A stretch of 64,000 nucleotides of DNA, from assembly GCA_013335115.1 (NCBI GenBank), contig JAAXWQ010000002.1, forward strand, positions 124,001-188,000, in the 5' to 3' direction. Position numbers and translations under genes: made by a program. Shown piece after piece: positions 1 to 10,820 of this stretch (positions are counted from its first letter, which is position 1; each line of letters begins with the position of its first letter). The DNA is from Chlorobiaceae bacterium (GTDB lineage: Bacteria > Bacteroidota > Chlorobiia > Chlorobiales > Chlorobiaceae). The notes beneath the pieces are model-generated. The model made no database searches. It was not told the DNA's origin and saw only the letters and a program-made list of their open reading frames with translations.

Positions 1-940
1 GGACGAGCGCGGGGAGCAGCGCGATCGTCAGGACCCAGCGACTGACGAGCTCGTAGAGCTTCCGGATGCCGGCCTGGTCCCCCCGGGCGTGGCAGGCGGC
101 GATCATGGGTGCGGCAATGCCGGAGAATGCGAGGAAGACCGAACGAAGCAGTCCGGCCGTGCGGGCTGCTGGGTGGTAGAGGCCGACCGTCTTCGGGTCG
201 GTGAGCAGGCCCAGCATCATGATGTCGATCCAGTGCGAGAACATGCCGAAAAGCGACACGGCGAGCAGCGGCAGGGCGACGCGCATCATCCCCAGGTCTC
301 GACGGGCGTGCAGGAGGTCGCCGGGCCCGACGCCGGTCGCCTTGCCGAAGGCTGGCAGGATCCAGGCGAAAGCAAGGAGTGCCGTCGGCACGAACGGCAC
401 GACAAGGGCCGCTTCGACACCCGAAAAGGACCACGCCCCGATCATGAGCAGGAGCAGCGCCGTCGGGGCGAGGACCTGCGTCGCCAGCACCTTTGGCGCG
501 AGCCTCATCGATGCCTGCACCGCATGGCCGGCGAGCAGGGTCGCGACCGAAACCGGTATTGCGGCGGCCGCGCTGCAGAGCGTCAGCCGCAGCAGCGCTC
601 CCCCGTGCAGGGCGGAGGCGATCCTCCCCGAAAAGATGATGAGCAGCGCCGACACGACCAGCGCCGAGATGACGCCAGTCCTGAGGGCCGAAGCGACCGC
701 GCGCCGCCGCTCCTCCCCTTCGTGCAGGCTGGCGAAACGCAAGAGGGCGGCATCGAGGCCAAGGGCCGCGACCACCTCGCCGACCTGCACGACCGAGACC
801 ACGAGGGCGTAGATGCCGAGGGCTTCTGCACCGAGCAGGCGGGCGGCCGCGAGGCTGTAGCCGAATCTGGCAAGCTGGCCGAAAGCAAAGCCGGCCATCG
901 AAATGCCCGCCTGGCGGGCGATGGTCACCTCCTGCTTCAT
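1..940 (-). CDS. Polysaccharide flippase (Wzx/MATE-like), C-terminus cut by window edge
   Basis: The first 313 codons of a multi-pass membrane protein are present; the rest lies before base 1. It starts MKQEVTIARQAGISMAGFAF and carries repeated hydrophobic segments plus a 'RLLGAEALGIYALVVS' stretch typical of oligosaccharide flippases. Such proteins move lipid-linked sugar units across the inner membrane. The start ATG overlaps the stop codon of the upstream glycosyltransferase in an ATGA (937-940), so the two are translationally coupled. Membership of the export cluster is clear; the exact substrate cannot be read from sequence. Confidence 0.8.
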   Translation of the reverse strand, partial: MKQEVTIARQAGISMAGFAFGQLARFGYSLAAARLLGAEALGIYALVVSVVQVGEVVAALGLDAALLRFASLHEGEERRRAVASALRTGVISALVVSALLIIFSGRIASALHGGALLRLTLCSAAAAIPVSVATLLAGHAVQASMRLAPKVLATQVLAPTALLLLMIGAWSFSGVEAALVVPFVPTALLAFAWILPAFGKATGVGPGDLLHARRDLGMMRVALPLLAVSLFGMFSHWIDIMMLGLLTDPKTVGLYHPAARTAGLLRSVFLAFSGIAAPMIAACHARGDQAGIRKLYELVSRWVLTIALLPALV

Positions 941-2103
941 GGACGCCCCTGATCGAGGGATTGACGGATCTCCCGAACCATGGCGGCAGCCAGGGCGTCC
1001 CACCCGTGCTCCCGGGCGAAAGCCTGGCGATCCTCCCTGCGGGTATCGGCCATCGCCTGCGGCACGAGCCGGACGAACTCATCCTCGCTCGACGCGACCG
1101 TCACCACCTGCCGCGCCCGGTCGAGTGCGCTGCAATAATCGATGGCGAGCACCGGCACGCCGGCCGCCGCATATTCGTAGAGCTTGTTTGGGTGCGAGGC
1201 CCGCTTCAGGTCGCTGCGTTCAAGCGGCATCAGGGCCAGGTCGAAGCGCTGCACCCATGCGGGCAGCACTTCGTAGTCCACCTTGCCCGCGCAATGGACG
1301 TTAGGCAGGGCGAGCAGGGATGCGTGCCGCTCCTTCCAGTCCCGCGCGTAGGCAGGGCCGACCAGGACGACGCTGCAATGGGGCCAGGCTTTCGCCACCT
1401 CCTCAACGAGACCGGCATCGATCCAATCGAGCGCACCGGCGTAGCCGAGGATGGGTTTCGGCAATGCGGCCAGCATATCCGGGAGTTCCTGGCGAAGCCG
1501 GGCGAAGTGCTCGAACTCCACACCGTTACCGAGCTCGACGCACCGCACCTCCTTTGCGGGCCGGAGCTTGTCGAGCAGCTCGGGGCTCACATAGAAAAGC
1601 AGCGCCGAGACGTCGAGGTAGCTGCGGAGCGAGTCTCGCAGCCAGCCGGGCGCACGGGTAAAGCCGAGGTGGTCGTCGTTGGCGTCGTAGAAGCGGAGCC
1701 GGCAGGGCATCGTGGCCGCCACGCTCCCCCAGAAGATGTTGCTCAGGCCGATGACGCGTTCGGGGGATGCATAGCCGAGCGCCCGCGTCCAGAACCCGAG
1801 GATGAGCCTCCCGGCGAGGCAGGCGAGCCAGCGCACCGGGGCGCTGTCGAAGAGCTGCACCATGCCGGCGGGAACCTCCTTGAGCCAGGGCACGGTCACG
1901 ACAGTGACGTTGCCCCGCTGCACGGGCAGCCAGTGCTGCTTCCTGCCCAGCGCGAGCGGCTCGACGAAGAGGATGCGCCACTCAGGCGGGAAGCGCCGCA
2001 GGAGACGCTGCTTGCGGGTAGACAGGAAATCCCACTGGATCTCCGAGAACCAGAGGAGCGTAAAGCCCCCCCCCGCACCATTATGGCCGCTTGGCAAGCT
2101 CAT
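937..2103 (-). CDS. Glycosyltransferase, GT-B fold (GT4-like)
   Basis: A 388-residue protein starting MSLPSGHNGAG. The open frame continues upstream, but this ATG has AAAGGATC in front of it, and the upstream extension is arginine/serine-rich noise antisense to the methyltransferase coding frame. The C-terminal half holds the donor-binding features of GT-B enzymes: 'PKPILGYAGALDWID' and 'SHPNKLYEYAAAGVPVLA' (the E-x7-E-like region). It probably adds a sugar during surface polysaccharide assembly. It overlaps the methyltransferase by 23 nt and the flippase by 4 nt, so it sits inside a tight operon. The sugar specificity is unknown. Confidence 0.8.
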   Translation of the reverse strand: MSLPSGHNGAGGGFTLLWFSEIQWDFLSTRKQRLLRRFPPEWRILFVEPLALGRKQHWLPVQRGNVTVVTVPWLKEVPAGMVQLFDSAPVRWLACLAGRLILGFWTRALGYASPERVIGLSNIFWGSVAATMPCRLRFYDANDDHLGFTRAPGWLRDSLRSYLDVSALLFYVSPELLDKLRPAKEVRCVELGNGVEFEHFARLRQELPDMLAALPKPILGYAGALDWIDAGLVEEVAKAWPHCSVVLVGPAYARDWKERHASLLALPNVHCAGKVDYEVLPAWVQRFDLALMPLERSDLKRASHPNKLYEYAAAGVPVLAIDYCSALDRARQVVTVASSEDEFVRLVPQAMADTRREDRQAFAREHGWDALAAAMVREIRQSLDQGRP

Positions 2104-2653
2104 AGATACTGATCCTTTCGAAGATGCAACGCAGGAGGGGGCGGATGCCTTTGAAGCAGAACCCGAACGGGCGGATGCCGAACTCCCCCCGGCGGACGAC
2201 CGCGAAGCCGGCCCGGTCGAAGAGCGATTCGAGCGAGCGGCGCGACATCTCGTGGAAATGGTCGGGGCTCTGCAGGAAGCGTGGCTTGCAGGACGGGGTC
2301 GAGACGAAAAGTCGCGACGACGGGCCGGGGGCAAGCACCTTCCGGGCTTCGAGCAGGAGGTGCAGCGGGTTGTAGAGATGTTCGAGCACCTCGAAGGCGG
2401 CCACGACCGGGAAGCTCCCGTCGAGGGCGCCGATGTCGAGATCCACCGAAGTGGACTCGAAGCGACATCCGAAGAACTCCTCGAGCATGCCCGTCATGGG
2501 GGTGCGGTCGCCGATATCGAGGCCTGCAGACACCGCCCGCCCTGCAAGCCCGGAGCCCCTGAGGAAGTCGAGGCTCCGGTCCCAACGCAACGCGTGCGCG
2601 GCGTCAGAGCACCACGCCCGGTCGACCATGGTCCTGTAGGCCCCCTGCCTCAT
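2081..2653 (-). CDS. SAM-dependent methyltransferase (class I)
   Basis: A 190-residue protein with a compact class I methyltransferase fold. 'GLDIGDRTPMTGMLEEF' resembles motif I, followed by 'STSVDLDIG' and 'VVAAFEVLEHLYNP', the motif common in methyltransferases acting on sugars or lipid-linked glycans. The ATG overlaps the stop of the GT2 gene in ATGA (2650-2653). Position within a glycosyltransferase cluster suggests O-methylation of a glycan or its carrier, which is inference. Motif I is less glycine-rich than usual, so the family call is firmer than the reaction. Confidence 0.78.
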   Translation of the reverse strand: MRQGAYRTMVDRAWCSDAAHALRWDRSLDFLRGSGLAGRAVSAGLDIGDRTPMTGMLEEFFGCRFESTSVDLDIGALDGSFPVVAAFEVLEHLYNPLHLLLEARKVLAPGPSSRLFVSTPSCKPRFLQSPDHFHEMSRRSLESLFDRAGFAVVRRGEFGIRPFGFCFKGIRPLLRCIFERISIYELAKRP

Positions 2654-3507
2654 GCGCGCCGCGCCTTCCGCACCCGCGCCCGGTTAAAGATCGCAAGCTT
2701 CAGCAGGCTGGCAGCGCTTCGGAAAGGCAGCAGCAGCGGGTAGAGCAGCAAGCCCCGCCACATGCGGTGCCGTCGCATGATCCGGAGAGCTGCCCTACTT
2801 TTGCGGAGTTGCCTGCCGAGGCTCAACTCCCCGCCGGAGGAGGCCGAAACCCGGTGCCATATCCGCGACGCCGGTTCGTACCGGACGACCTGGCCCATTT
2901 CGCGAACCCTCAGGGAGAGGTCTACATCCTCGCCGTACATCAGGAACCCTTCGTCGAAACCGCCCAGCGCCTCGAAGTCGGCGCTACGCATGCTGAGGCA
3001 GCAACCGGTGGCGTAGCGGGTAGGGCCGGCGACGCTGAATTCCGGGCCGTCGGGCATCCTGATGCCGCGATGGGCAATCAAGCCGGTGCCCCGCACGACG
3101 ATGCCTCCAGCGTACCAGATGCGTCCGGGGTCGTCCATGTAGAGGATCTTCGGCACGGCGATGCCGTTCCAGGGTTCGCGCAGGGCCTCGACGAGGGGTT
3201 CGAGGAACCCTTCGTCCACGATCGTGTCGTTGTTCAGGAACACCACCGTGTCGAATCCCCGGCCACGGAGCGCGGCGAAGCCGGCGTTGCAGCCGGCGGC
3301 GAAGCCGAGGTTGCGCGGCAGCCCGACCACCTCGACCCCAGGGAATGCCCGTCGGACAAGCTCCACGGAGCCGTCGGTGGAGCCGTTGTCGACGACGACC
3401 GTAGCGAAGTCCGGATGACTCACCTTCGCGAGCGAAGCGAGGCAGGCGAGCGTGTCCGGCGCACCGTTCCAGTTGAGCACGATGACCGCGGTCCTGTTTT
3501 CCTTCAT
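2650..3507 (-). CDS. Glycosyltransferase family 2 (rhamnosyltransferase-like)
   Basis: A 285-residue GT-A enzyme. The N-terminus 'TAVIVLNWNGAPDTLACLAS' is the nucleotide-binding start of family 2, 'VVVDNGSTDGSVELV' holds the first aspartates, and 'FLNNDTIVDEGFLEPLV' supplies the DxD-equivalent metal site. 'GGFDEGFLMYGEDVDLSLRV' is the acceptor/catalytic region of rhamnosyltransferase-like members. The C-terminus is basic and hydrophobic and probably membrane-associated. It is coupled by ATGA to both the upstream GT4 gene (3504-3507) and the downstream methyltransferase. It likely adds a deoxyhexose during polysaccharide synthesis; the specificity is not certain. Confidence 0.87.
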   Translation of the reverse strand: MKENRTAVIVLNWNGAPDTLACLASLAKVSHPDFATVVVDNGSTDGSVELVRRAFPGVEVVGLPRNLGFAAGCNAGFAALRGRGFDTVVFLNNDTIVDEGFLEPLVEALREPWNGIAVPKILYMDDPGRIWYAGGIVVRGTGLIAHRGIRMPDGPEFSVAGPTRYATGCCLSMRSADFEALGGFDEGFLMYGEDVDLSLRVREMGQVVRYEPASRIWHRVSASSGGELSLGRQLRKSRAALRIMRRHRMWRGLLLYPLLLPFRSAASLLKLAIFNRARVRKARRA

Positions 3508-4637
3508 GCGGCCCCCTTTGCGCAGGAGTCGAGGAAAGATGCGGCCTGCGAGGCGAACTCCTGCCAGGAGGCGGCTCGCCGTGCCTCGTCGAGCCCCTCA
3601 CGCAACGGCATCGACCCGCGGCAGCGGAAAAACTCCAGGATGCCTTCGGCGAGCGCTTCGTGGCCGGCGCGCCGCACGACCCAGCCGGTTCGGCCGTGCG
3701 CCACCTGCGAAGGAAGGGCACCGGCGTCGCAGGCGATGACCGGCACCCCGTGGCTGAGGGCGAGGGGCGCCACCCCCGACTGTGTAGCCGAACGGTAGGG
3801 CAGCACAACGGCATCGGCTGCGGCGAAAAGCGGGGCGAGCCGGTCAGCGGACACATAGCCCGGCAGGAGCTGCACGCAGCCGGCGATGCCAAGCCGTTCC
3901 ACCGCCGCGCCGACGCTCCCTGCGGCGCCGACGGGTTCACCCGCCACGACGAGCAGCAACGACGGATCCCGCCGGTGCGCGACGGCCATGGTCTCGAGCA
4001 GCACGTCGAGCCCCTTGTAGCGCCGGAGGTAGCCGAAGAAGAGCAGCACCTTCGCCTCCGACGGCAGGCCGAGGAGCTTGCGGGCCTCAGGTTTCGACGG
4101 CAGGTGTTCAGGCGCTGCGTCGACAGGATGGAAAAGGGTCGTCGCGGGCTTACGGTGCCCGGCGGAGTCGAGCTCCTCCCGGACACTGGAGGAAAGGGTG
4201 ATGAAGCCGTCGGAGGAGGCGAGCAGCAGGCGCTGGAGTAGCGCCTCGGCAGGCAACCGCTCATGCGAGGCGAAATTGTGCAGCAAGGCGACGGTCCTGA
4301 TGCCGGTCACGGCCCGAAACACCGCGCAGAGCGGGGCGAGGAGGCCGCCCCAGTAGGCCACGAGCAGCAGGTCGGGCCGCTGGTTCCTGACGGCCCGGGC
4401 CGTCAGGAACCAGCTCAGGGGGTTCATGAGGTCGAGGCGGAAAGAGGATGGCAGCGTAGCCTGGTCACCGGCATCGGCGGCGGGGCGCCCGTTCAGGAGC
4501 CATCGAGGGTAGAGCCTGCGGAACGGTACCGGAAGCACCTCGCAGCCGGCCGCTTCAAGAGCGGGCCGGAGCAGGCCGCTGAACCGTGCGATGCCGCCTT
4601 TCAGCGGCGGAAACGGGCTGATCAGGGCTATCCGCAA
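3504..4637 (-). CDS. Glycosyltransferase family 4
   Basis: About 377 residues, GT-B fold. The homologous part begins 'RIALISPFPPLKGGIARFSG', the typical N-terminal glycine-rich loop. The C-terminal domain has 'AKVLLFFGYLRRYKGLDVLLE' and 'GVAPLALSHGVPVIACDAG', the donor-site E-x7-E region. No ATG lies in the right place: the open frame runs back through ptsH antisense to its own frame. I therefore choose the TTG at 4637, 30 nt after the ptsH stop, although no good ribosome site precedes it. An undetected start is possible. The stop overlaps the GT2 start (ATGA). Confidence 0.78.
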   Translation of the reverse strand: MRIALISPFPPLKGGIARFSGLLRPALEAAGCEVLPVPFRRLYPRWLLNGRPAADAGDQATLPSSFRLDLMNPLSWFLTARAVRNQRPDLLLVAYWGGLLAPLCAVFRAVTGIRTVALLHNFASHERLPAEALLQRLLLASSDGFITLSSSVREELDSAGHRKPATTLFHPVDAAPEHLPSKPEARKLLGLPSEAKVLLFFGYLRRYKGLDVLLETMAVAHRRDPSLLLVVAGEPVGAAGSVGAAVERLGIAGCVQLLPGYVSADRLAPLFAAADAVVLPYRSATQSGVAPLALSHGVPVIACDAGALPSQVAHGRTGWVVRRAGHEALAEGILEFFRCRGSMPLREGLDEARRAASWQEFASQAASFLDSCAKGAA

Positions 4638-4666
4638 GGGCTGAACGATGTGTGTCCGGGCGGAAG

Positions 4667-4933
4667 CTACGCTTCGCCGAACCCCTGTTCGAAAAATTCC
4701 ACGAGCTGGCGGGCAGCCTCTGTTTCGTCCTCGCCCTCGAGCCGGAGCACCATGCGGGACCCCTTCGGGGCGGCAAGGCTCATGACGCCGATGATCGATT
4801 TGGCATTGATCTCGGTGCCTTCCATCTCGATAAAGAAATCGGACTTGAACTTCGAGGCAAGTTTGACGACGGCTGCGGCCGGACGGGTATGCAGGCCTGC
4901 GTTGTTCCTTATGGTTACTTCCTGGACGATCAC
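4667..4933 (-). CDS. ptsH: Phosphocarrier protein HPr
   Basis: An 88-residue protein with the full HPr pattern. 'NNAGLHTRPAAAV' places the phosphorylated histidine at residue 15. 'NAKSIIGVMSLAA' puts a serine at residue 46, the site used by HPr kinase/phosphorylase in Gram-positives and some Gram-negatives. No EI, EII or hprK gene lies in the window, so this copy more likely serves regulation than sugar uptake; that is inference. It lies 24 nt downstream of the acetyltransferase and directly before the glycosyltransferases, transcribed the same way. Confidence 0.93.
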   Translation of the reverse strand: MIVQEVTIRNNAGLHTRPAAAVVKLASKFKSDFFIEMEGTEINAKSIIGVMSLAAPKGSRMVLRLEGEDETEAARQLVEFFEQGFGEA

Positions 4934-4957
4934 GTATCCCGCTCCGTTTTGAAGTTA

Positions 4958-5425
4958 TTACAGTTTCCTGACCATGGCGATCTCGTCGCACGCCATGAGC
5001 TTGGGGCAGTTGGTGCAGTCCCGCCATATCTTCTGGGGGAAGTACTCCTTGTCGATATCCTTGTAGCCCATCCTCCCGAAGAACCCAGGGTTCAGGGTGA
5101 GGACAAACACCTCCCGGACCCCCTCTTCGCCGAGCACGGACTCCGCCTTTTCGATGAGCAGGCGACCGATGCGGGCCCCTTTGAACTCCTCGACGACGGC
5201 AAGGGAGCGGATCTCTGCGAGACGCTCCGTGTAGAAGGCCACGGCGCAGCAGCCGATGACCTTGCCCTGGTATTCGGCTACGAAGAAATTACGAATATCC
5301 TCGATAATATTCTCGACCGGTCGCTTGAGCATGAGCCCCTTTCCGGCATAGGAAGCGGTGATCTGCGAAATGGCCGAGGCATCGGCGAGGCGGGCGTTCC
5401 TGACGCTGGTTGTAGCAGCCGGCAT
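4958..5425 (-). CDS. GNAT N-acetyltransferase (short ArgA-like)
   Basis: A 155-residue GNAT protein. 'AEIRSLAVVEEFKGARIGRLL' forms motif A with the acetyl-CoA pyrophosphate loop, and 'VFVLTLNPGFFGRMGYKDID' is motif B. The C-terminal 'WRDCTNCPKLMACDEIAM' contains three cysteines and is typical of short stand-alone N-acetylglutamate-synthase-like proteins. These have been proposed to start arginine synthesis in organisms lacking classical argA. The gene begins 2 nt after the obgE stop, so both are probably cotranscribed. Amino-acid acetylation is plausible but not proven by sequence; other GNAT substrates remain possible. Confidence 0.82.
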   Translation of the reverse strand: MPAATTSVRNARLADASAISQITASYAGKGLMLKRPVENIIEDIRNFFVAEYQGKVIGCCAVAFYTERLAEIRSLAVVEEFKGARIGRLLIEKAESVLGEEGVREVFVLTLNPGFFGRMGYKDIDKEYFPQKIWRDCTNCPKLMACDEIAMVRKL

Positions 5426-5427
5426 CT

Positions 5428-6438
<1,011 letters not shown>

Positions 6439-6445
6439 CTACCTT

Positions 6446-6474
6446 TTGTAATAATCGTCATCAAATCCTATGTT
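6446..6474 (+). promoter_or_regulatory. Candidate sigma-70 promoter for xseB
   Basis: TTGTAA (6446-6451), a 17-nt spacer and TATGTT (6469-6474) sit 28 nt before the xseB ATG. Each hexamer matches four of six consensus bases. The spacing is ideal, but the match is moderate and untested. Confidence 0.35.
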
Positions 6475-6501
6475 ATCCTGAACCTGTAACCACCACCGCC
6501 A

Positions 6502-6765
6502 ATGCCCGGATCAAAGAAACCCGCAGACACCGCAGCAACGAGCATCGAAGAGCTGATCCAGCGGCTAGAGGAGCTCGCCCGCCGCATCGAGAACCCCGAT
6601 ACGGGCCTTGAAAACTCCATCGCACTCTACCAGGAGGGCATGGCCCTCGCCGAACAGTGCCGGCAGCGGCTGATCGAAACCAGAAAGACGCTCGAGACGA
6701 TCAACCCCGAGCTGTCGAAAACCCGATCCGACCCCGCCCGCCCGAAAGACCTCTTCGGCCTGTAG
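6502..6765 (+). CDS. xseB: Exodeoxyribonuclease VII small subunit
   Basis: An 87-residue, largely helical protein with the XseB signature: 'SIEELIQRLEELARRIENPD' followed by 'LENSIALYQEGMALAEQC' and 'RQRLIETRKTLETI'. XseB binds XseA to degrade single-stranded DNA in mismatch repair and recombination. The length is normal for the family. The large subunit xseA is not in this window. The gene faces gatB, and their stop codons lie 22 nt apart around a short inverted repeat. Confidence 0.93.
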   Translation: MPGSKKPADTAATSIEELIQRLEELARRIENPDTGLENSIALYQEGMALAEQCRQRLIETRKTLETINPELSKTRSDPARPKDLFGL

Positions 6766-6787
6766 GGGCAGGCCCCTGTGCCTGCCC
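6766..6787. terminator. Inverted repeat between convergent xseB and gatB stops
   Basis: GGGCAGG (6766-6772) pairs with CCTGCCC (6781-6787) across an 8-nt loop. It lies exactly between the two stop codons and could end transcription from both sides. No U-run follows on either strand, so an intrinsic terminator is only a modest guess. Confidence 0.35.
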
Positions 6788-8214
6788 TAGCCCTCAAGCA
6801 TCTTCTTCAATATCTCGTTTACCACCTTCGGGTTCGCCGTACCCTTCGTCTTCTGCATGCACTGGCCGACAAAGAACCCGAAGAGCTGCACCTTGCCGCT
6901 GCGGTACTGCTCGAGCTGCTTCGTGTTGGCGTCGAGGATCTCCTGGATTGCCGCCTCGATGGCGCCGGTATCGGAAACCTGCGCAAGGCCTTCACGCTCC
7001 ACGACCGCCTCGGCCGTCGCCTCGTCGGCAAGCATGATCTCAAACACCTGCTTGGCGATGGTGTTGCTGATGACGCCTGCACCGATGAGCCTGATGAGCC
7101 CGCCGAGCCGTCCTGATGAAATACCGAACTCCGCAATGTCGAGGTACTTCTCCTTCAGGGTGCGCATCACCTCGCCCATGACCCAGTTCGACGAGGCCTT
7201 GGCGTCGCCGGAGGCATTGACGACCCCTTCGAAGTAGTCGGCAAGCTCACGCTCGACGGTCAGCACGCCGGCGTCGTATGCCGGAATGCCGTACTCCGAA
7301 ACGAAACGGGCCGAACGGTCTTCCGGGAACTCGGGAAGCTCCTGTTTCATGCGATTGAGCATGTCGTCGTCCACCAGCACCGGCACGAGGTCGGGATCCG
7401 GGAAGTAGCGGTAGTCGTGCGCGGCCTCCTTGCCCCTCATGGAGCGGGTCTCCATCTTGTCGGCATCCCAGAGGCGGGTCTCCTGCACAATCGTACCACC
7501 ACCCTCGATCACCTCGATATGGCGTTTGGCCTCGTACTCGATCGCCTTTTCAACGTTCTTGAAGGAGTTCATGTTCTTGATCTCGGTGCGGGTGCCGTAT
7601 TCGGTCGAACCGACCGGGCGGACCGAGACGTTGGCGTCGCATCGGAGGCTGCCCTCCTCCATGTTGCCGTCGGAGACACCGAGGTACTTGACGATCTGAC
7701 GGAGCTTCTGCAGGTAGGCCGAGGCCTCCTTCGAGGTGCGCAGGTCGGGGTAGCTGACGATCTCGAGCAGCGGAACGCCGCACCGGTTCACGTCGATGTA
7801 GGTGTCGGCTCCGATATCGTGGATCGACTTTCCTGCGTCCTCCTCGATGTGGATCCTGATCAGGCGGATATCCTTTCGCCCCTCGTCAGTGTCGATACGG
7901 ATCATCCCCTCCGAGCAGATCGGATCCTCGAACTGCGAAATCTGGTAGCCTTTGGGAAGGTCCGGGTAGAAATAGTTCTTGCGCGCGAGGATCGAGTGGC
8001 GGGCGATGGTGCAGTCGGTCGCCAGGCCGAGCTTGACGGCGTCTTCGACCACTCGGGCGTTGAGCACCGGGAGTGCGCCCGGGAGCGCAAGGCATACCGG
8101 GCAGACGCTGGAGTTGGCCGGCCCGCCGAACTTTGCCGAGCAACCGCAGAACGCCTTGGTCGCGGTGTTCAACTGGCAATGGACCTCAAGGCCCACGACG
8201 ATTTCATAATTCAT
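6787..8214 (-). CDS. gatB: Asp/Glu-tRNA amidotransferase subunit B
   Basis: A 475-residue GatB, the kinase/amidotransferase subunit of GatCAB. It converts Glu-tRNA(Gln) and Asp-tRNA(Asn) to the amidated forms. The N-terminus '[15 protein letters not shown]' is canonical. Zinc-binding cysteines appear in 'FCGCSAKFG' and '[11 protein letters not shown]', and '[15 protein letters not shown]' and '[11 protein letters not shown]' are family motifs. The C-terminal YqeY-like helical domain ends '[15 protein letters not shown]'. A GTG ten codons upstream is open, but the ATG at 8214 matches the family start. gatA and gatC are elsewhere. Confidence 0.96.
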   Translation of the reverse strand: MNYEIVVGLEVHCQLNTATKAFCGCSAKFGGPANSSVCPVCLALPGALPVLNARVVEDAVKLGLATDCTIARHSILARKNYFYPDLPKGYQISQFEDPICSEGMIRIDTDEGRKDIRLIRIHIEEDAGKSIHDIGADTYIDVNRCGVPLLEIVSYPDLRTSKEASAYLQKLRQIVKYLGVSDGNMEEGSLRCDANVSVRPVGSTEYGTRTEIKNMNSFKNVEKAIEYEAKRHIEVIEGGGTIVQETRLWDADKMETRSMRGKEAAHDYRYFPDPDLVPVLVDDDMLNRMKQELPEFPEDRSARFVSEYGIPAYDAGVLTVERELADYFEGVVNASGDAKASSNWVMGEVMRTLKEKYLDIAEFGISSGRLGGLIRLIGAGVISNTIAKQVFEIMLADEATAEAVVEREGLAQVSDTGAIEAAIQEILDANTKQLEQYRSGKVQLFGFFVGQCMQKTKGTANPKVVNEILKKMLEG

Positions 8215-8277
8215 TGATACTGAATGCGATAATGAATAAAACACGATATAGCTGCACGGCCGCCGCCAAACCCTCTG

Positions 8278-8829
8278 TTACTGGTCGATCGGCCTGTAGC
8301 TGAACTTCTGTCCACCGACAGAGGCCTCGGCCATGATGCCTCCGTTCGCCATGACGAACACGGCAACCCCGTTCGAGTAATCGGCATTGGTCGCAATGCC
8401 CGTCGTGGCTACGACCGCCCCGGCCTGTGCGTTCAACTCGAAGTTGCCGCTCTTGAAGTTGTCGAGGTCGGCCTTGGACTTGAAGAAAATGATCTCCCCG
8501 AACGACTGCCCGCCGAGTTGCGGACCAAGGTTCAGCTGGGTAATCGAGGATCTCCCGACGATCACACCGTTCTCGAAGACGTAACCGGACCCATGGCCAC
8601 CGCCGATAATCATGAAGCCGCCCTTGAACACTTCCGGGAACACGGCGTAGCCGTAAGCCTTTGAAAAGAACCGATCCAGTGAGGGGTCCTTCTGCTTGAA
8701 TTTCTCGATGGCGGAGTGGGCCCGCTGCTCATCGGCCGGGTCCCACCCTGCCTTCGCCGTACCGAACATCATGGTGACTGCGGCGAGCGCGATCACCAGA
8801 ATCCTGCTGATTCCCATGTGCTTCATCAT
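8278..8829 (-). CDS. SYLF-domain (Ysc84/DUF500) lipid-binding secreted protein
   Basis: A 183-residue protein with a signal peptide (hydrophobic segment 'ILVIALAAVTMMFG', cleavage near TAKA-GW). It is followed by one SYLF domain: 'KAYGYAVFPEVFKGGFMIIG', 'GGHGSGYVFENG' and 'GPQLGGQSFGEIIFF'. Bacterial members are periplasmic or outer-membrane-associated and are thought to bind lipids. I start at ATG 8829 because AAAAAGG lies 6 nt before it; an in-frame upstream extension lacks such a site. It is apparently monocistronic, between gatB and clpB-N. Confidence 0.85.
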   Translation of the reverse strand: MMKHMGISRILVIALAAVTMMFGTAKAGWDPADEQRAHSAIEKFKQKDPSLDRFFSKAYGYAVFPEVFKGGFMIIGGGHGSGYVFENGVIVGRSSITQLNLGPQLGGQSFGEIIFFKSKADLDNFKSGNFELNAQAGAVVATTGIATNADYSNGVAVFVMANGGIMAEASVGGQKFSYRPIDQ

Positions 8830-8947
8830 GGCATACCTTTTTTGTTGGACTAATAAAATCAAACGTTATAAAACATGCAATGAGGCTTTAAACCGCAATG
8901 TACGATTTTCCGGCGTGAAAACCGGTAGCGCTTTCCCGAAAGCCCGT

Positions 8948-10264
<1,317 letters not shown>

Positions 10265-10360
10265 GGTGCGTCCGGTTCTTGCTTGTATGTATTTCATGAC
10301 GGTGCCGGGCAAGCAGTCGCCCTGCACCCCCGACCTCTTCAATACATAACCGTGAAAACG

Positions 10361-10395
10361 GCAAAAACATCACCGCCCGGCTCGGGGCCGGGTGG
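10361..10395 (-). terminator. Intrinsic terminator after the 95-residue gene
   Basis: On the minus strand a 9-bp stem (arms 10395-10387 and 10381-10373, one G-U pair) with a 5-nt loop is followed within a few bases by TTTTT. It lies 32 nt past the stop of the gene at 10427-10714 and ahead of clpB-N. Confidence 0.6.
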
Positions 10396-10426
10396 CAGAA
10401 CGGCCGGGACCTGCCGGCAGCTGCGC

Positions 10427-10714
10427 TCAGTGCTCTGCGGGCTGCTTGGGAAGGTTCTGGAAGAATGCGGTGGTAATGATCCTCAGGATCTGGCCCCCGG
10501 TCACCAGGAGTTCGGCACCCTTCTCCTTGATATGCTGCTGGGTGGCAACCTGGTCCTTGAAAAAGTCGATGCTCGCCTGGTCGTAGTCCTTGCCGGAGAC
10601 ATAGTCGTCGATGACCTCTTCGGCTTCGGCGTAGGGAAGGTTGAAGACCTTGAGGCCGAGTTTGGCCCGTTCGATGGGGTCGAGGATCCTCTGTCCAGTT
10701 TCTTGATGCTCCAT
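10427..10714 (-). CDS. Small hypothetical protein
   Basis: A 95-residue, acidic, predicted helical and soluble protein beginning MEHQETGQRILDPIERAKLG. It has no signal peptide, membrane segment or motif I can assign. It is likely a real gene: ACCGGAG precedes the ATG by a few bases, codon use matches the neighbours, and a terminator-like hairpin follows the stop. The phrase 'EEVIDDYVSGKDYDQASIDFF' suggests a helical bundle. It stands alone between the bat operon and clpB-N. The function is unknown. Confidence 0.65.
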   Translation of the reverse strand: MEHQETGQRILDPIERAKLGLKVFNLPYAEAEEVIDDYVSGKDYDQASIDFFKDQVATQQHIKEKGAELLVTGGQILRIITTAFFQNLPKQPAEH

Positions 10715-10820
10715 ATCGCTCCGGTTGTCTTCTGGTGGTAAAAAATGATGCGGTGACGCCGCCGGGCGGCTTATTTCAAATATAACGCCTTATCAACAAA
10801 CCGCAAGCCTGCAGGCAGCA

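Noticed and set aside
89-952. A 287-codon plus-strand gene at the left edge
   Set aside because: It is highly charged and low in hydrophobic structure, and lies antisense to the flippase, whose frame has clear membrane segments and an ATGA junction.
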